Positions 1 to 7,218 are shown, counted from the first letter of the stretch. The stretch: 13,418 nucleotides of DNA from Bacteroidales bacterium (GCA_029938185.1 JAOZVK010000098.1:1-13418); one strand, 5' to 3'. Notes: generated by a model from the sequence alone, not told the origin. Numbers and translations: made by a program.

Positions 1-34
1 ATTTTGTAAATTATTAGTTTTTATAAGCCCAGTA

Positions 35-106
35 CAATGGTACAATTATTCAATGATTCAATGGTACAATTATTCAATGATTCAATGGTACAATTATTCA
101 ATGGTA
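35..106. repeat. 24-bp tandem repeat, about 2.7-3 copies
   Basis: A 24-bp unit starting CAATGGTACAATTATT is present as two exact copies (35-58, 59-82). A third copy from 83 diverges after about 20 bases and runs into related CAATG/TACAAT words up to about 119. The array is non-coding and lies upstream of the LptF/LptG permease gene. Period and copy number are read directly; function is unknown. Slippage-prone arrays like this often vary in length between strains. Confidence 0.85.
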
Positions 107-290
107 CAATGATACAATACATTGATTAATAATTGATAACAGTTTGTTAATGTTACAACTATAACCTTTTAGAGTATATTTAATGGGTTCTTTGAGTCAT
201 AGTATTTTAAGGCTATCCTTTTAAAGTTGTACAGAGTTGAATATTAATTTGTTATAATTTATATGTAAGAGTAAATCGGTCAGGCTGGTG

Positions 291-298
291 TACTTTTG
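291..298 (+). promoter_or_regulatory. Possible Bacteroidota -7 promoter box
   Basis: The octamer TACTTTTG fits the Bacteroidota -7 consensus TAnnTTTG and would start a transcript about 33 nt before the permease ATG at 338. No convincing -33 TTTG element lies at the usual distance, so this is a tentative call on one box. A second octamer of the same type, TATTTTTG, occurs at 5285-5292 ahead of the lipoprotein gene with the same weakness. Confidence 0.3.
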
Positions 299-337
299 TC
301 CAGCTTTAAACGAGTAGCCTATTTTAATAAAAAAAAA

Positions 338-1435
338 ATGAAATTTAATTTTGGTTTAAAAAAATTAGACTTATATATAATAAAAAAGTTTTTAGGAACA
401 TTTTTTTATTCAATTGCACTTATCATAAGTATTGTTGTTGTTTTTGATATTGCTGAAAAAATAGATGATTTTATTGAAAGCAAAGCAACAATATCAGATA
501 TTGCTATTAAATATTATTTAAACTTTGCACCATATTATGCTAATATGTTTATGTTTTTGTTCATTTTCATCTCTGTAATTTTTTTTACATCAAAAATGGC
601 AGCAGACTCCGAAATTATAGCAATACTAAGTAGCGGAGTCAGTTTCAACAGATTTCTTTTTCCATACTTTGTATCAGCTTTTTTTCTTGCCATACTTTCG
701 TTTTTTTTAAGTGGCTACGTTATCCCACCAGCAAACAAAGTAAGATTAACATTTGAAAACAAACACATTGAAGGCAGATACTACTATTCTAACCGAAATT
801 TTCATAGACAAGTTTCTCCTGGTGTTTTCATATATATGCAAAGCTATGACAATAAGCACAATTATGGATATAAATTTTCGATCGAGAAATTTGAAAACAA
901 TAGACTTGTATCCAAACTTATGTCAAATTTTATACAATGGGATACTATTACCAAGGTTTGGAAGATTCATAATTATAATATAAGAACTATCAATGAAGAC
1001 GGGAGCGAATCATTAAAACAAGGAGATGTTATAGATACGACTTTAAATATAACTATCAAAGAATTTCGGCAAAGACTTAGCGTGATAGAAACTTTAAATT
1101 CGTCAGAATTAAACGAATTCATTGAATTTCAGAAAAAAAGAGGTGATGAAAATATAGCAATATACTTGATTGAAAAATATAGAAGAATTGCATTCCCTTT
1201 TTCATCATTTATACTGACTCTTATAGGCGTTTCTCTATCGGTTCGTAAAACACGAGGTGGAACAGGTTTACATATTGGTATAGGTATATTACTAAGTTTT
1301 TCTTATATACTATTTATGCAAATATCAACCCAAATGGCTATTGCTAACAGTATAAGTCCATTAGTTGCAGTATGGACTCCCAATATTATATATGCAATAG
1401 TTGCAGTTTTTTTATATTATTTAGCTCCTAAGTAA
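338..1435 (+). CDS. LptF/LptG family (YjgP/YjgQ) lipopolysaccharide export permease
   Basis: This 365-residue protein fits the inner-membrane permease subunit of the Lpt machine, which with LptB extracts lipopolysaccharide from the inner membrane and passes it to the periplasmic bridge. The family architecture is complete: an N-terminal LKKLDLYIIKKFL opening, three membrane helices (about 14-36, 66-86, 102-124), a periplasmic beta-rich domain, then three C-terminal helices. The segment RKTRGGTGLHIGIGI before the penultimate helix is typical of the family. The frame stays open upstream to a TTG at 296, but the ATG at 338 gives the usual N-terminus right before the first helix and follows an A-rich leader, so it is preferred. 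Bacteroidota LptF and LptG cannot be told apart here, so no symbol is given. Confidence 0.9.
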   Translation: MKFNFGLKKLDLYIIKKFLGTFFYSIALIISIVVVFDIAEKIDDFIESKATISDIAIKYYLNFAPYYANMFMFLFIFISVIFFTSKMAADSEIIAILSSGVSFNRFLFPYFVSAFFLAILSFFLSGYVIPPANKVRLTFENKHIEGRYYYSNRNFHRQVSPGVFIYMQSYDNKHNYGYKFSIEKFENNRLVSKLMSNFIQWDTITKVWKIHNYNIRTINEDGSESLKQGDVIDTTLNITIKEFRQRLSVIETLNSSELNEFIEFQKKRGDENIAIYLIEKYRRIAFPFSSFILTLIGVSLSVRKTRGGTGLHIGIGILLSFSYILFMQISTQMAIANSISPLVAVWTPNIIYAIVAVFLYYLAPK

Positions 1436-1553
1436 GGTTTTTATCATATTTTAGAATTGCGTATTATGTATCGTTTGAACATCTAAATAGTCTTACAAAA
1501 ATTATTCGGCATTTATTTTTATACAATTAGCTATTAAGTTTTATTTTATGATA

Positions 1554-1658
1554 TAAGGTCTTCGACCTATTTATAGTTGCTTACGCATTAGTACAAAGAC
1601 AATTTAATCAAAATGTTACGAATAAGTAAATGTCGAAAAACTTTTGTAACAGTACTTA
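1554..1658 (+). repeat. 105-bp interspersed repeat, class I, copy 1
   Basis: Starts TAAGGTCTTCGACC and ends AACAGTACTTA, exactly 105 bp. The left end contains a perfect small hairpin (AGGTC, loop TTC, GACCT). The right part reads TGTCGAAAAACTTTTG, so the ends form an imperfect terminal inverted repeat built around TTCGAC/GTCGAA. An internal GCTTACGCATT word is shared by copies 1, 2 and 5. TATGAT occurs just outside both ends (1547-1552, 1663-1668), but that is weak evidence of a target duplication in such AT-rich DNA. Nothing else is seen in 1436-1553. Confidence 0.85.
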
Positions 1659-1746
1659 AATATATGATTATCTGGTATAAAACTTGTTACTTTGTAATCA
1701 TATAATAACGAATAAAAATGTATATAAGTTTTAAGAACCATGAATA

Positions 1747-1851
1747 TAAGGTCTTCGACCTATTTAATGTGGCTTACGCATTTTTATATACAGATGAATT
1801 ACAGTTGATTGGATAAATGCGAATACCGAAAAACTTTTGTAACAGTACTTA
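1747..1851 (+). repeat. 105-bp interspersed repeat, class I, copy 2
   Basis: Same orientation, ends and exact length (105 bp) as the copy at 1554: TAAGGTCTTCGACC at the left and AACAGTACTTA at the right, with the internal GCTTACGCATT. Here the internal word pairs with AAATGCG further right, extending the potential fold. The middle 40 bp differ strongly from the first copy while both ends are conserved, which suggests the ends are the functional parts. It lies directly upstream of the secreted-protein gene at 1896. Confidence 0.85.
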
Positions 1852-1895
1852 AAATAATAATTAATAACCAGATTATTTAACAAAAATTTTCACTA

Positions 1896-2435
1896 ATGAA
1901 AAATACTATTGTTTATTGCAAGGTCTTAGACCTGTTTAATATTGCTTACACAAAATATATAATTAATAATATTTCAGAATATAAACCTAACAAAAAAAAC
2001 ATAAAAACTTTAGTAAAAATATTTACACTAATTTTAATTTTTACTTCTCAGTTTAACACTTTCGCACAAAAATGGTCAAATACTAAAGCAAAAAAAATTT
2101 TTTGGGTAGTAAACAATGACACAATTACAGTAGATGATGCAATACGAGGAATCCGAAATCCTGAAGATTTATCAATCAATATATTATTTGGAAAAGATAC
2201 AAAAAACCAACGAATTGAGTTTAAATGGTATAGAAGAGGTGCCACACATGATTATCTTACTAATAGTTTTACAAAAAATATAGAAATAGAAAAAGACAAA
2301 AATGAAACAATTTTGGTCTCATCAAGTAGAGGAAATCTAAAAATTGGATGGTGGAAAGTTCAAGTTGAGGCTTATATTGACAGGAAGCCTATTATGTTTG
2401 AAAATAAAATGGAGTTTTGGATACTTATAAAATAA
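1896..2435 (+). CDS. Hypothetical secreted beta-rich protein, possibly DUF2914-like
   Basis: This 179-residue protein has an apparent signal peptide, but displaced: the hydrophobic stretch KIFTLILIFTSQFNTFAQ ends near residue 58, after about 35 residues that do not look like a normal n-region. No ATG, GTG or TTG closer to the signal peptide was found, so 1896 is the only usual start. The mature part is beta-rich. Its FKWYRRG, GNLKIGWWKVQVEA and closing MEFWILIK segments resemble the order of strands in DUF2914 (Trp-Tyr-Arg followed by G-x-W-x-V), an inference without a search. Codons 9-19 are copied from the 105-bp repeat family. The next gene starts 9 bp downstream, so the two are probably co-transcribed and may work together in the envelope. 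Confidence 0.7.
   Translation: MKNTIVYCKVLDLFNIAYTKYIINNISEYKPNKKNIKTLVKIFTLILIFTSQFNTFAQKWSNTKAKKIFWVVNNDTITVDDAIRGIRNPEDLSINILFGKDTKNQRIEFKWYRRGATHDYLTNSFTKNIEIEKDKNETILVSSSRGNLKIGWWKVQVEAYIDRKPIMFENKMEFWILIK
1920..1953 (+). repeat. Partial class I repeat inside a coding region
   Basis: About 34 bp match the left third of the 105-bp class I repeat: AAGGTC, loop TTA, GACCT, then GTTTAATATTGCTTACACA. The right part of the repeat is not recognisable. The fragment is read in frame as codons 9-19 of the secreted-protein gene at 1896, between its start codon and its signal peptide. Confidence 0.7.
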
Positions 2436-2444
2436 GCTAAAAAA

Positions 2445-3602
2445 ATGGAGGAACTAAAAAAAACTGAAGATACTAAAAAAATTATTGGAACAGAATTACT
2501 AAGCGATGCTTTAAATGACTCAGAACTTTTGATAGCACATGCCTCAGAGCATGGTATTTTTATTGATAAAAAGCTAATAAGTACAATTGTTTCTGCAAAA
2601 AATTTAGAACAACAGAATAGTTGGACAGAAAAAGGTGAGGTCGAATTTTGGGACGCATATAGAATAATTTCTGAAATGATAAAACCTGTAACTGTTGATA
2701 GTCTTAGAGCTGCCAACGATATAATAATAAAAAGAAAAACATGGTTTTCAAAACTTTTTAAGATTAAAAAAAAGAAATCATTAGTTAGACGTTCAGTATT
2801 TTTTTATGCACTATTTGCGTTAATATCAATGATTATTCTACTATATTTACAAATATATGCAGTAAAAGGTAGCAAGCTTTTAAGTAATATCAATAGTGGT
2901 AACAAAAAAATACATAAAATTGAAGACCGACTACGTGAACTTGTAATTATCACTTCGCAAAATCACGATGATAGAAGTGCAATGATGGAGCAAGATAAAC
3001 TTGAAACAGAAAATGATTTGACAATAAAAGAACTGGAAAGCAGAATTAAACTTTTAACAGACTGGCTATCTATAACATACTATTTCACACCTGATAGCCT
3101 AAGAATGTTTTCTGTTAAAAAAATTCTAAACAAAGAAGATACACCAGGACCTCCATCGTTTGAAAGTGAAAGTGATTTTAATAATAAAATTATTGTTATT
3201 CAGGATTCTCAAAACTATCTTTTAATACTTAATAGGTATATTTTACCTTTAATATATGGCTTGATGGGTGGGTTTGTGTTTATACTTAGGAGTTTAGCAG
3301 CGGAAACAAAACATATGACTTTTTCAAAAGAAACAAATATAACCTACACATTAAGAATCCATTTAGGTGCACTTATTGGTTTACTTGTTGGCTTATTCTG
3401 GGGGGATATTGAATCTCAGGAATTAGCATTTGTGGAATCGCTATCACCACTTGCGGTTGCCTTTTTGGCGGGATATAGTGTTGAGTATCTATTCAAAGGT
3501 ATTGATACATTTATAGGTTCAACATTTACAAAAGCTGTAAATGTTAACAAAAACAATACTAATAACACAAAGAATGTGGTAAAAGATGATGATAAAAATT
3601 AA
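2445..3602 (+). CDS. Hypothetical membrane protein with coiled-coil loop, four predicted helices
   Basis: I do not recognise a named family. The 385 residues read as a soluble N-terminal region (1-110) ending in a strongly basic patch (KLFKIKKKKSLVRR), a first membrane helix (about 116-139), and a charged, probably coiled-coil loop (about 147-205). Three closely spaced C-terminal helices follow (about 264-283, 304-320, 329-350), then a hydrophilic Asn/Lys/Asp-rich tail. The last helix carries SPLAVAFLAGYSVEYLFKGID, a pattern I associate with poorly characterised membrane proteins of many bacteria. The basic patch puts the N-terminus in the cytoplasm and the coiled-coil loop in the periplasm. 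The start lies 9 bp after the upstream secreted-protein gene, and the start context is A-rich, so the two probably form an operon. Confidence 0.75.
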   Translation: MEELKKTEDTKKIIGTELLSDALNDSELLIAHASEHGIFIDKKLISTIVSAKNLEQQNSWTEKGEVEFWDAYRIISEMIKPVTVDSLRAANDIIIKRKTWFSKLFKIKKKKSLVRRSVFFYALFALISMIILLYLQIYAVKGSKLLSNINSGNKKIHKIEDRLRELVIITSQNHDDRSAMMEQDKLETENDLTIKELESRIKLLTDWLSITYYFTPDSLRMFSVKKILNKEDTPGPPSFESESDFNNKIIVIQDSQNYLLILNRYILPLIYGLMGGFVFILRSLAAETKHMTFSKETNITYTLRIHLGALIGLLVGLFWGDIESQELAFVESLSPLAVAFLAGYSVEYLFKGIDTFIGSTFTKAVNVNKNNTNNTKNVVKDDDKN

Positions 3603-3606
3603 AAAA

Positions 3607-3672
3607 GTAGTGTATCAAGACATAAATAATTTGACAGGATTTACATGATATTTTAAACATGTAAATCCAGTC
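3607..3672 (+). repeat. Shortened copy of the hairpin core repeat
   Basis: Matches the core repeat found at 10929-11072, with an internal deletion of about 20 bp and a lost right end. It keeps the GTAGTGTAT start, AAGACATAAA, and an 11-bp perfect stem (3637-3647 with 3658-3668, GGATTTACATG against CATGTAAATCC, 10-nt loop). It abuts the class I repeat at 3673. Placed between convergent genes, the hairpin could weakly terminate transcription, but it has no T-tract. Confidence 0.8.
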
Positions 3673-3780
3673 TAAGGTCTTCGACCTACTTTAATGCGGC
3701 TTGCACATTCTTATTAACAATTGGCATATAATAAATTGTATGAGAACAAATGTCGAAGGGCTTAGTTCTGGTTTGTTAAA
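3673..3780 (+). repeat. Interspersed repeat, class I, diverged copy
   Basis: Begins TAAGGTCTTCGACC like the other class I copies and keeps AATGCGGCTTGCACATT in the middle and AAATGTCGAAGGGCTTA toward the right. Its right end differs (GTTCTGGTTTGTTAAA), so the boundary near 3780 is approximate. It directly follows the shortened core repeat, forming a core-plus-repeat composite between convergent genes. Confidence 0.75.
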
Positions 3781-3785
3781 TATTA

Positions 3786-4343
3786 TCACTCCCAAGGTTT
3801 TTTCTTTAGTTTTTCTATTTTACGAATTTCGCGTTCAACTACTTTTTTATTAAATTTACTAAAAATACCACGTTTTCTTTTTCTTAAATGACTTTTAAAA
3901 TATTCAAGAGCTTTTTCTTTATCATCAACTTCCAAATACAATTGAGCAATCATATATCTGGCATCATTAACAATAGATTTTGCATACTTTATTCCCTCAC
4001 CACATTTTCCATATGCAATATTATCTAAATCTTTATCAATTAGTTTCTCCCAAGATTTTCTTGCCCTAACTATTTTTTTATTAGCAAAAAGTATAAAAGC
4101 ATGAAAATTTAATGCCATTGGACATTCTGCATCTAGTGCTAATGCTTTTTGTGAAAATTCTAAAGCAACTATAAATTCGTTTTTTTTATAATATATGATA
4201 CTTAACTGTGCATACAACCAATGGTCATTTGGTGTTATTTTAATTTCTTGTTGTAAAATTTCAATAGCTGGAGCAAAATCTCCGTTTTTAATGTACTTAT
4301 CAATTTTATTTGAAATTTTTAAATTATGAGTATAATTTTTCAT
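3786..4343 (-). CDS. Tetratricopeptide-repeat (TPR) protein
   Basis: This 185-residue protein is almost entirely helical, with two or three TPR units. The clearest run from about residue 40 to 75 (DHWLYAQLSIIYYKKNEF, then VALEFSQKALALDAECP), continuing through ALNFHAFILFANKK. A later one reads ARYMIAQLYLEVDDKEKALEYF. TPRs bind partner proteins; no enzymatic domain is visible. There is no signal peptide or membrane helix, so a cytoplasmic location is likely. The C-terminus is very basic (HLRKRKRGIFSKFNKKVVEREIRKIEKLKKK). The gene stands alone on the minus strand, convergent with the membrane-protein gene ending at 3602, with repeat elements filling the gap. Its partner cannot be guessed from context. 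Confidence 0.8.
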   Translation of the reverse strand: MKNYTHNLKISNKIDKYIKNGDFAPAIEILQQEIKITPNDHWLYAQLSIIYYKKNEFIVALEFSQKALALDAECPMALNFHAFILFANKKIVRARKSWEKLIDKDLDNIAYGKCGEGIKYAKSIVNDARYMIAQLYLEVDDKEKALEYFKSHLRKRKRGIFSKFNKKVVEREIRKIEKLKKKPWE

Positions 4344-4521
4344 ATATTTATATTAACTATTAAAAAATTCAATCCATTTTACAATTTATGGTCAATAAGC
4401 TATTTAATGACGTATTTTATGATAGATGCAATCGACTGTATAAAAAAATAAATATGTATAACATGGTTTGTTATATTGTTTATTTGTATATAAATTTACA
4501 CTTGTCATTTAATAATAAAGT

Positions 4522-4682
4522 TGGCTACCCACGTAAAGTTGGACACTTTGTCAAATCACACGTTTCCAAGCCCATATCGTGACGTTGGCAAGTGTTTACT
4601 GCATACGTGGTTATAAGTATGTTATCGTGGCACGATAATCGTGGCACGATATTGCGAATGTCCAACCTTACGTGGGTAGCCA
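4522..4682. mobile_element. MITE-like element with 24-bp terminal inverted repeats
   Basis: A 24-bp left arm (4522-4545, starting TGGCTACCCACG) matches the reverse complement of the right arm (4659-4682, ending CGTGGGTAGCCA) at 23 of 24 positions. TAAAG flanks both sides (4516-4520 and 4683-4687, with one extra T at 4521), a plausible 5-bp target duplication. The interior is richer in G+C than its surroundings and nests further symmetry: ATATCGTG (4574-4581) against CACGATAT (4645-4652). No open reading frame could encode a transposase, so it would need an enzyme supplied in trans. An integron attC-like recombination site is an alternative reading, but the core-site consensus is not met. Confidence 0.7.
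4622..4651. repeat. Tandem duplicated palindrome inside the MITE-like element
   Basis: The 14-bp unit ATCGTGGCACGATA occurs twice exactly in tandem (4624-4637, 4638-4651). Each unit is centred on a G and symmetric: the first gives a 17-nt interrupted palindrome (4622-4638), the second a 13-nt one (4638-4650). Such paired dyads could be protein-binding sites or a cruciform; the sequence alone does not decide. Confidence 0.85.
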
Positions 4683-5342
4683 TAAAGATTATCTAAGTTT
4701 GATTTACAAAAATAAGTTTTTTAGTTGTAAAATTCTAATAATTGATTATTTTTATTTATCAAAATAATCTAACAACAGTTTTTCAGTAGTATTACAAGAG
4801 ACAGTTAATTATATTATCTCTTAATATATTGATTAGTAATAGTAAACCATTAATTTCTTTATCATGTCTGAAATTTTTAATATTAGAAAATAAAATAAAA
4901 ATTATGATTTGAGTATAAGTTTTATTTATTTTTTTTATATTTGATATTTAATTTTTCAATTTTGTTCAACTTTTAATGCCTTTGACCAGTATAATGTTAT
5001 TTATACACAAGACATAATCAACTGTGTTACAAAAAGAAAGGATTATTTGAAATAATTGGCTTTTTTCTTACTATAATTTTTTTTAATTTATTTAAATTTA
5101 TTTAAAATAATTACTCACATTATGTTGTTAATGTAACTATGTAGCACAACTAATAATTAGATAAATTGTAAAAAGATAGTTAATTAATTAAAATTACAAA
5201 GCTAAAACTAAATTGTAAATCGAAAAATAATAATAAAAAAATAAATTATACCATAAAAAATTATCAAAACAATAATAAAAATATTATTTTTGTCAGCAGT
5301 ATAATTTAATTAAGAACTATAAACCTCTGTAAAAAAAATAAA
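4683..5342. other. AT-rich spacer with no recognisable gene
   Basis: About 660 bases of very AT-rich DNA between the MITE-like element and the lipoprotein gene. No open frame of useful length, repeat-family member or RNA gene was seen. The only candidate signal is a -7-like TATTTTTG at 5285-5292, without a matching -33 element. Confidence 0.6.
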
Positions 5343-6236
5343 ATGAAACTAAAAATACATTATACAAAACTTATTACAATTTTATTATTTTTATCTTTTT
5401 TCAATCAATCATGTTTTGAAACAGAAAATGATGATGATGAAATAGCTGATTTAGATTCAGTTAATTATGTATTAAACCAAACCAGAAATATATTTTATTC
5501 TTTGCCCTCACCACTTGAAACAATAGAAATAATAAAAAAAACAGGTATAAAATACAATGAAAGTTTGTTAAATCCACCAGAAAAACTCAATAATTATTCT
5601 ACAAATAAAAGTATGGCTATTAATTTAGGTATATTTGGTGCAGATTTGAGCTATGCCAGTTTATTCGAACAAAGACAAACTACTCTAAAATATATGGCTA
5701 CTATGAAAAAATTGGCAGATAATTTAGGAGTACTTGGAGCAATTGAACCTAAGGATTTAAAAAGACTTGAGGAAAACATTAATAATAAAGATTCTATTAT
5801 GGATATTATTGCAGATACTTTTTTAGGTTCAGATATTTATTTAAACAAAAACAATAGACCCGAAATAGCAATAATGGTTAGTTTAGGTGGATGGATCGAA
5901 AGTTTATATATAGCAATAAAACTATCAGAAAAATCACAAACAATTAACAAAGAGCTAATTGATAGGATTTTAGAACAAAGACTATCTCTTGAATTAGTTA
6001 TAAAATCGTTAGAAACCTATAAGTATAAAGAAGAGGTTGCAGTATTGATAAAAGATATTTCACAATTACAGGATATTTATAAAAAAATTGTTGTCTCTAA
6101 AACAAAAACTGTAAAAGACCCTGAAACAGGAGTTGCAAAATTAAAAACTGTAACTGAAATAAATCTAACTGATGAAAATTTTGCTGAATTGTACGATAAA
6201 GTTATTGAAATAAGAAATAGCTATACTCAAATGTAA
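5343..6236 (+). CDS. Hypothetical lipoprotein, probably outer-membrane
   Basis: This 297-residue protein starts with a lipoprotein signal: a basic n-region, a hydrophobic core (LITILLFLSFF) and cysteine 24 in FFNQSC. The residues after the cysteine are acidic (FETENDDDE), which in Bacteroidota can act as a lipoprotein export signal, so surface display is possible. The rest is soluble and mainly helical, with charged segments (for example KYKEEVAVLIKDISQLQDIYKKIV) and no catalytic motif I recognise. A small secreted-protein gene starts 43 bp downstream on the same strand, and the two are likely expressed together. The ATG start follows an A-rich stretch and leads straight into the signal sequence, so it is well placed. 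Confidence 0.75.
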   Translation: MKLKIHYTKLITILLFLSFFNQSCFETENDDDEIADLDSVNYVLNQTRNIFYSLPSPLETIEIIKKTGIKYNESLLNPPEKLNNYSTNKSMAINLGIFGADLSYASLFEQRQTTLKYMATMKKLADNLGVLGAIEPKDLKRLEENINNKDSIMDIIADTFLGSDIYLNKNNRPEIAIMVSLGGWIESLYIAIKLSEKSQTINKELIDRILEQRLSLELVIKSLETYKYKEEVAVLIKDISQLQDIYKKIVVSKTKTVKDPETGVAKLKTVTEINLTDENFAELYDKVIEIRNSYTQM

Positions 6237-6279
6237 AAGCTTGTGGCATATTTAAAAATATCAATTTAATTAACTACTA

Positions 6280-6732
6280 ATGAGAAAAATAACACAAATT
6301 GTAACTACTATATTAATATTAGGAATAGTACATATATCTGTAAATTCTCAATGTAAAGAATATATGGAAGCTATTTCTGGAATGAAACTTCATCCTTATA
6401 CACTTGACGGTGATTTTATAGCTCCTATTTTAACAGAAGGAGACAGCATTGTTGTTCATAGAACTTTTTCGTCAGGAAAAACCTATAAAATGGCAATAGT
6501 TGGTCTCGAATTATTTAGAATAAAGGTTAAAATTACAGATAGTAATAAAAATCTTTTATTTAAGAACTTTGATAATCCTGAAGACCAAATAGAAAACGAA
6601 GGTGTACGTACTTGGGAATTTGCCCCCGATCAAAGCCAAAATTTGATAATTACTGTTACTGTGCCAATAATGGCAGGAAAAATACAAAATAGAATGAAAG
6701 GCTGTGTTGGAGTTCTTGTTGGATTTAAATAA
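6280..6732 (+). CDS. Small hypothetical secreted protein
   Basis: The 150 residues begin with a signal peptide (MRKITQIVTTILILGIVHISVNSQC). Cleavage by signal peptidase I near residue 24 is likely, although the Cys at 25 (VNSQC) leaves a lipoprotein reading open. The mature part is beta-strand rich, with alternating strands such as KMAIVGLELFRIKVKITD and LIITVTVPIM, and ends in GCVGVLVGFK. This suggests a compact beta-sandwich in the periplasm or outer membrane. Two cysteines (about residues 25 and 142) could form a disulfide. The family is not recognised. It follows the lipoprotein gene by 43 bp and may be its partner. Confidence 0.7.
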   Translation: MRKITQIVTTILILGIVHISVNSQCKEYMEAISGMKLHPYTLDGDFIAPILTEGDSIVVHRTFSSGKTYKMAIVGLELFRIKVKITDSNKNLLFKNFDNPEDQIENEGVRTWEFAPDQSQNLIITVTVPIMAGKIQNRMKGCVGVLVGFK

Positions 6733-6858
6733 TATTTTTTCTATTTATAAAATGTTCAGTTTCAAATACCACATTGGAATCTTTAAAAAATAACTTCTGA
6801 TTTGTTTCGACCTGTGCAATCAAAAAATATTTACGATTTGCTCCGTATTTTGTGAAAC

Positions 6859-6963
6859 TAAGGTCTTCAACCTATTTATAGTTGCTTACGCATTAATATA
6901 AAAACAACATAATCAGAGATTTATGAAGAAGTAAATGTTGGAAAACTTTTGTAACAGTACTTA
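6859..6963 (+). repeat. 105-bp interspersed repeat, class I, part of a composite
   Basis: Exactly 105 bp with the class I ends (TAAGGTCTTCAACC at the left, AACAGTACTTA at the right) and the internal GCTTACGCATT. The first hairpin carries a G-to-A change (TTCAACC for TTCGACC), and the matching right-hand word is also altered (TGTTGG for TGTCGA). This paired change suggests that the two ends pair with each other. The right end abuts the core repeat with no spacer. Confidence 0.88.
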
Positions 6964-7110
6964 CTACTTGAAACAAGTCATAAGTTTCATTAGTATTATT
7001 TAGACAAGATTAACAGGATTTACATGTTTAATATCCTGTTAATCATGTAAATCCTGTCAAATTATTACATTTATAAACTTAAGCAATTTATGTCTTAATA
7101 CACTAGGTAG
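6964..7110 (-). repeat. Core repeat with two mutually exclusive hairpins
   Basis: The reverse complement matches 10929-11072 along nearly its whole length. The centre can fold in two incompatible ways. Stem a pairs 7008-7019 (GATTAACAGGAT) with 7033-7044. Stem b pairs 7013-7026 (ACAGGATTTACATG) with 7044-7057. The two left arms overlap by 7 nt, so only one stem can form at a time. TTTTGTGAAAC occurs perfectly at 6848-6858 and 7111-7121, exactly bordering the 6859-7110 composite. Confidence 0.85.
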
Positions 7111-7114
7111 TTTT

Positions 7115-7218
7115 GTGAAACACAGAGCTAACTTTTGTTATTCCAGAAAACTGGAAACATAAATATAGCCCTGTGTTTCACAATACGCCGACAGGCGTAT
7201 CACAAACACAGGGCTATA
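7115..7218 (+). promoter_or_regulatory. Competing stem-loops upstream of the glycosyltransferase gene
   Basis: The segment 7166-7181 can pair with 7115-7130 (11 + 4 bp, one mismatch). It can also pair to its right: 7164-7178 with 7204-7218 (15 bp perfect), topped by 7183-7189 with 7194-7200 (7 bp, loop GACA). The folds exclude each other. The longer right hairpin ends 60 bp before the glycosyltransferase ATG at 7279. It could be an attenuator-like switch or simply repeat debris; no T-tract follows it. Confidence 0.5.

Larger units (their letters stand above)
6844..7187. repeat. Older inverted repeat split by a later insertion
   Basis: The right arm (7164-7187, TATAGCCCTGTGTTTCAC then AATACG) is matched in reverse complement by a left arm that is now in two pieces. 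CGTATTTTGTGAAAC lies at 6844-6858, and TTTTGTGAAAC followed by ACAGAGCTA at 7111-7130. The composite repeat at 6859-7110 sits in between. Removing it and one copy of the 11-bp duplication restores a continuous left arm. A small perfect hairpin, TTCCAG-AAAA-CTGGAA (7141-7156), lies in the loop. Confidence 0.75.

Noticed and set aside
35..119. CRISPR array
   Set aside because: The units are directly tandem at 24 bp with no unique spacers and no cas genes nearby.
3637..3668. Intrinsic terminator between convergent genes
   Set aside because: The stem is good but belongs to a dispersed repeat and lacks a T-tract; termination may be incidental.
4388..4582. 64-codon open frame on the plus strand
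   Set aside because: It runs from AT-rich spacer into the left arm and interior of the MITE-like element and has no recognisable domain or signal; it is probably chance.
4522..4682. Integron attC site
   Set aside because: The fold and GTTGGC/GTTATAA words are suggestive, but the usual core-site consensus is not met and no integrase or cassette structure is seen.
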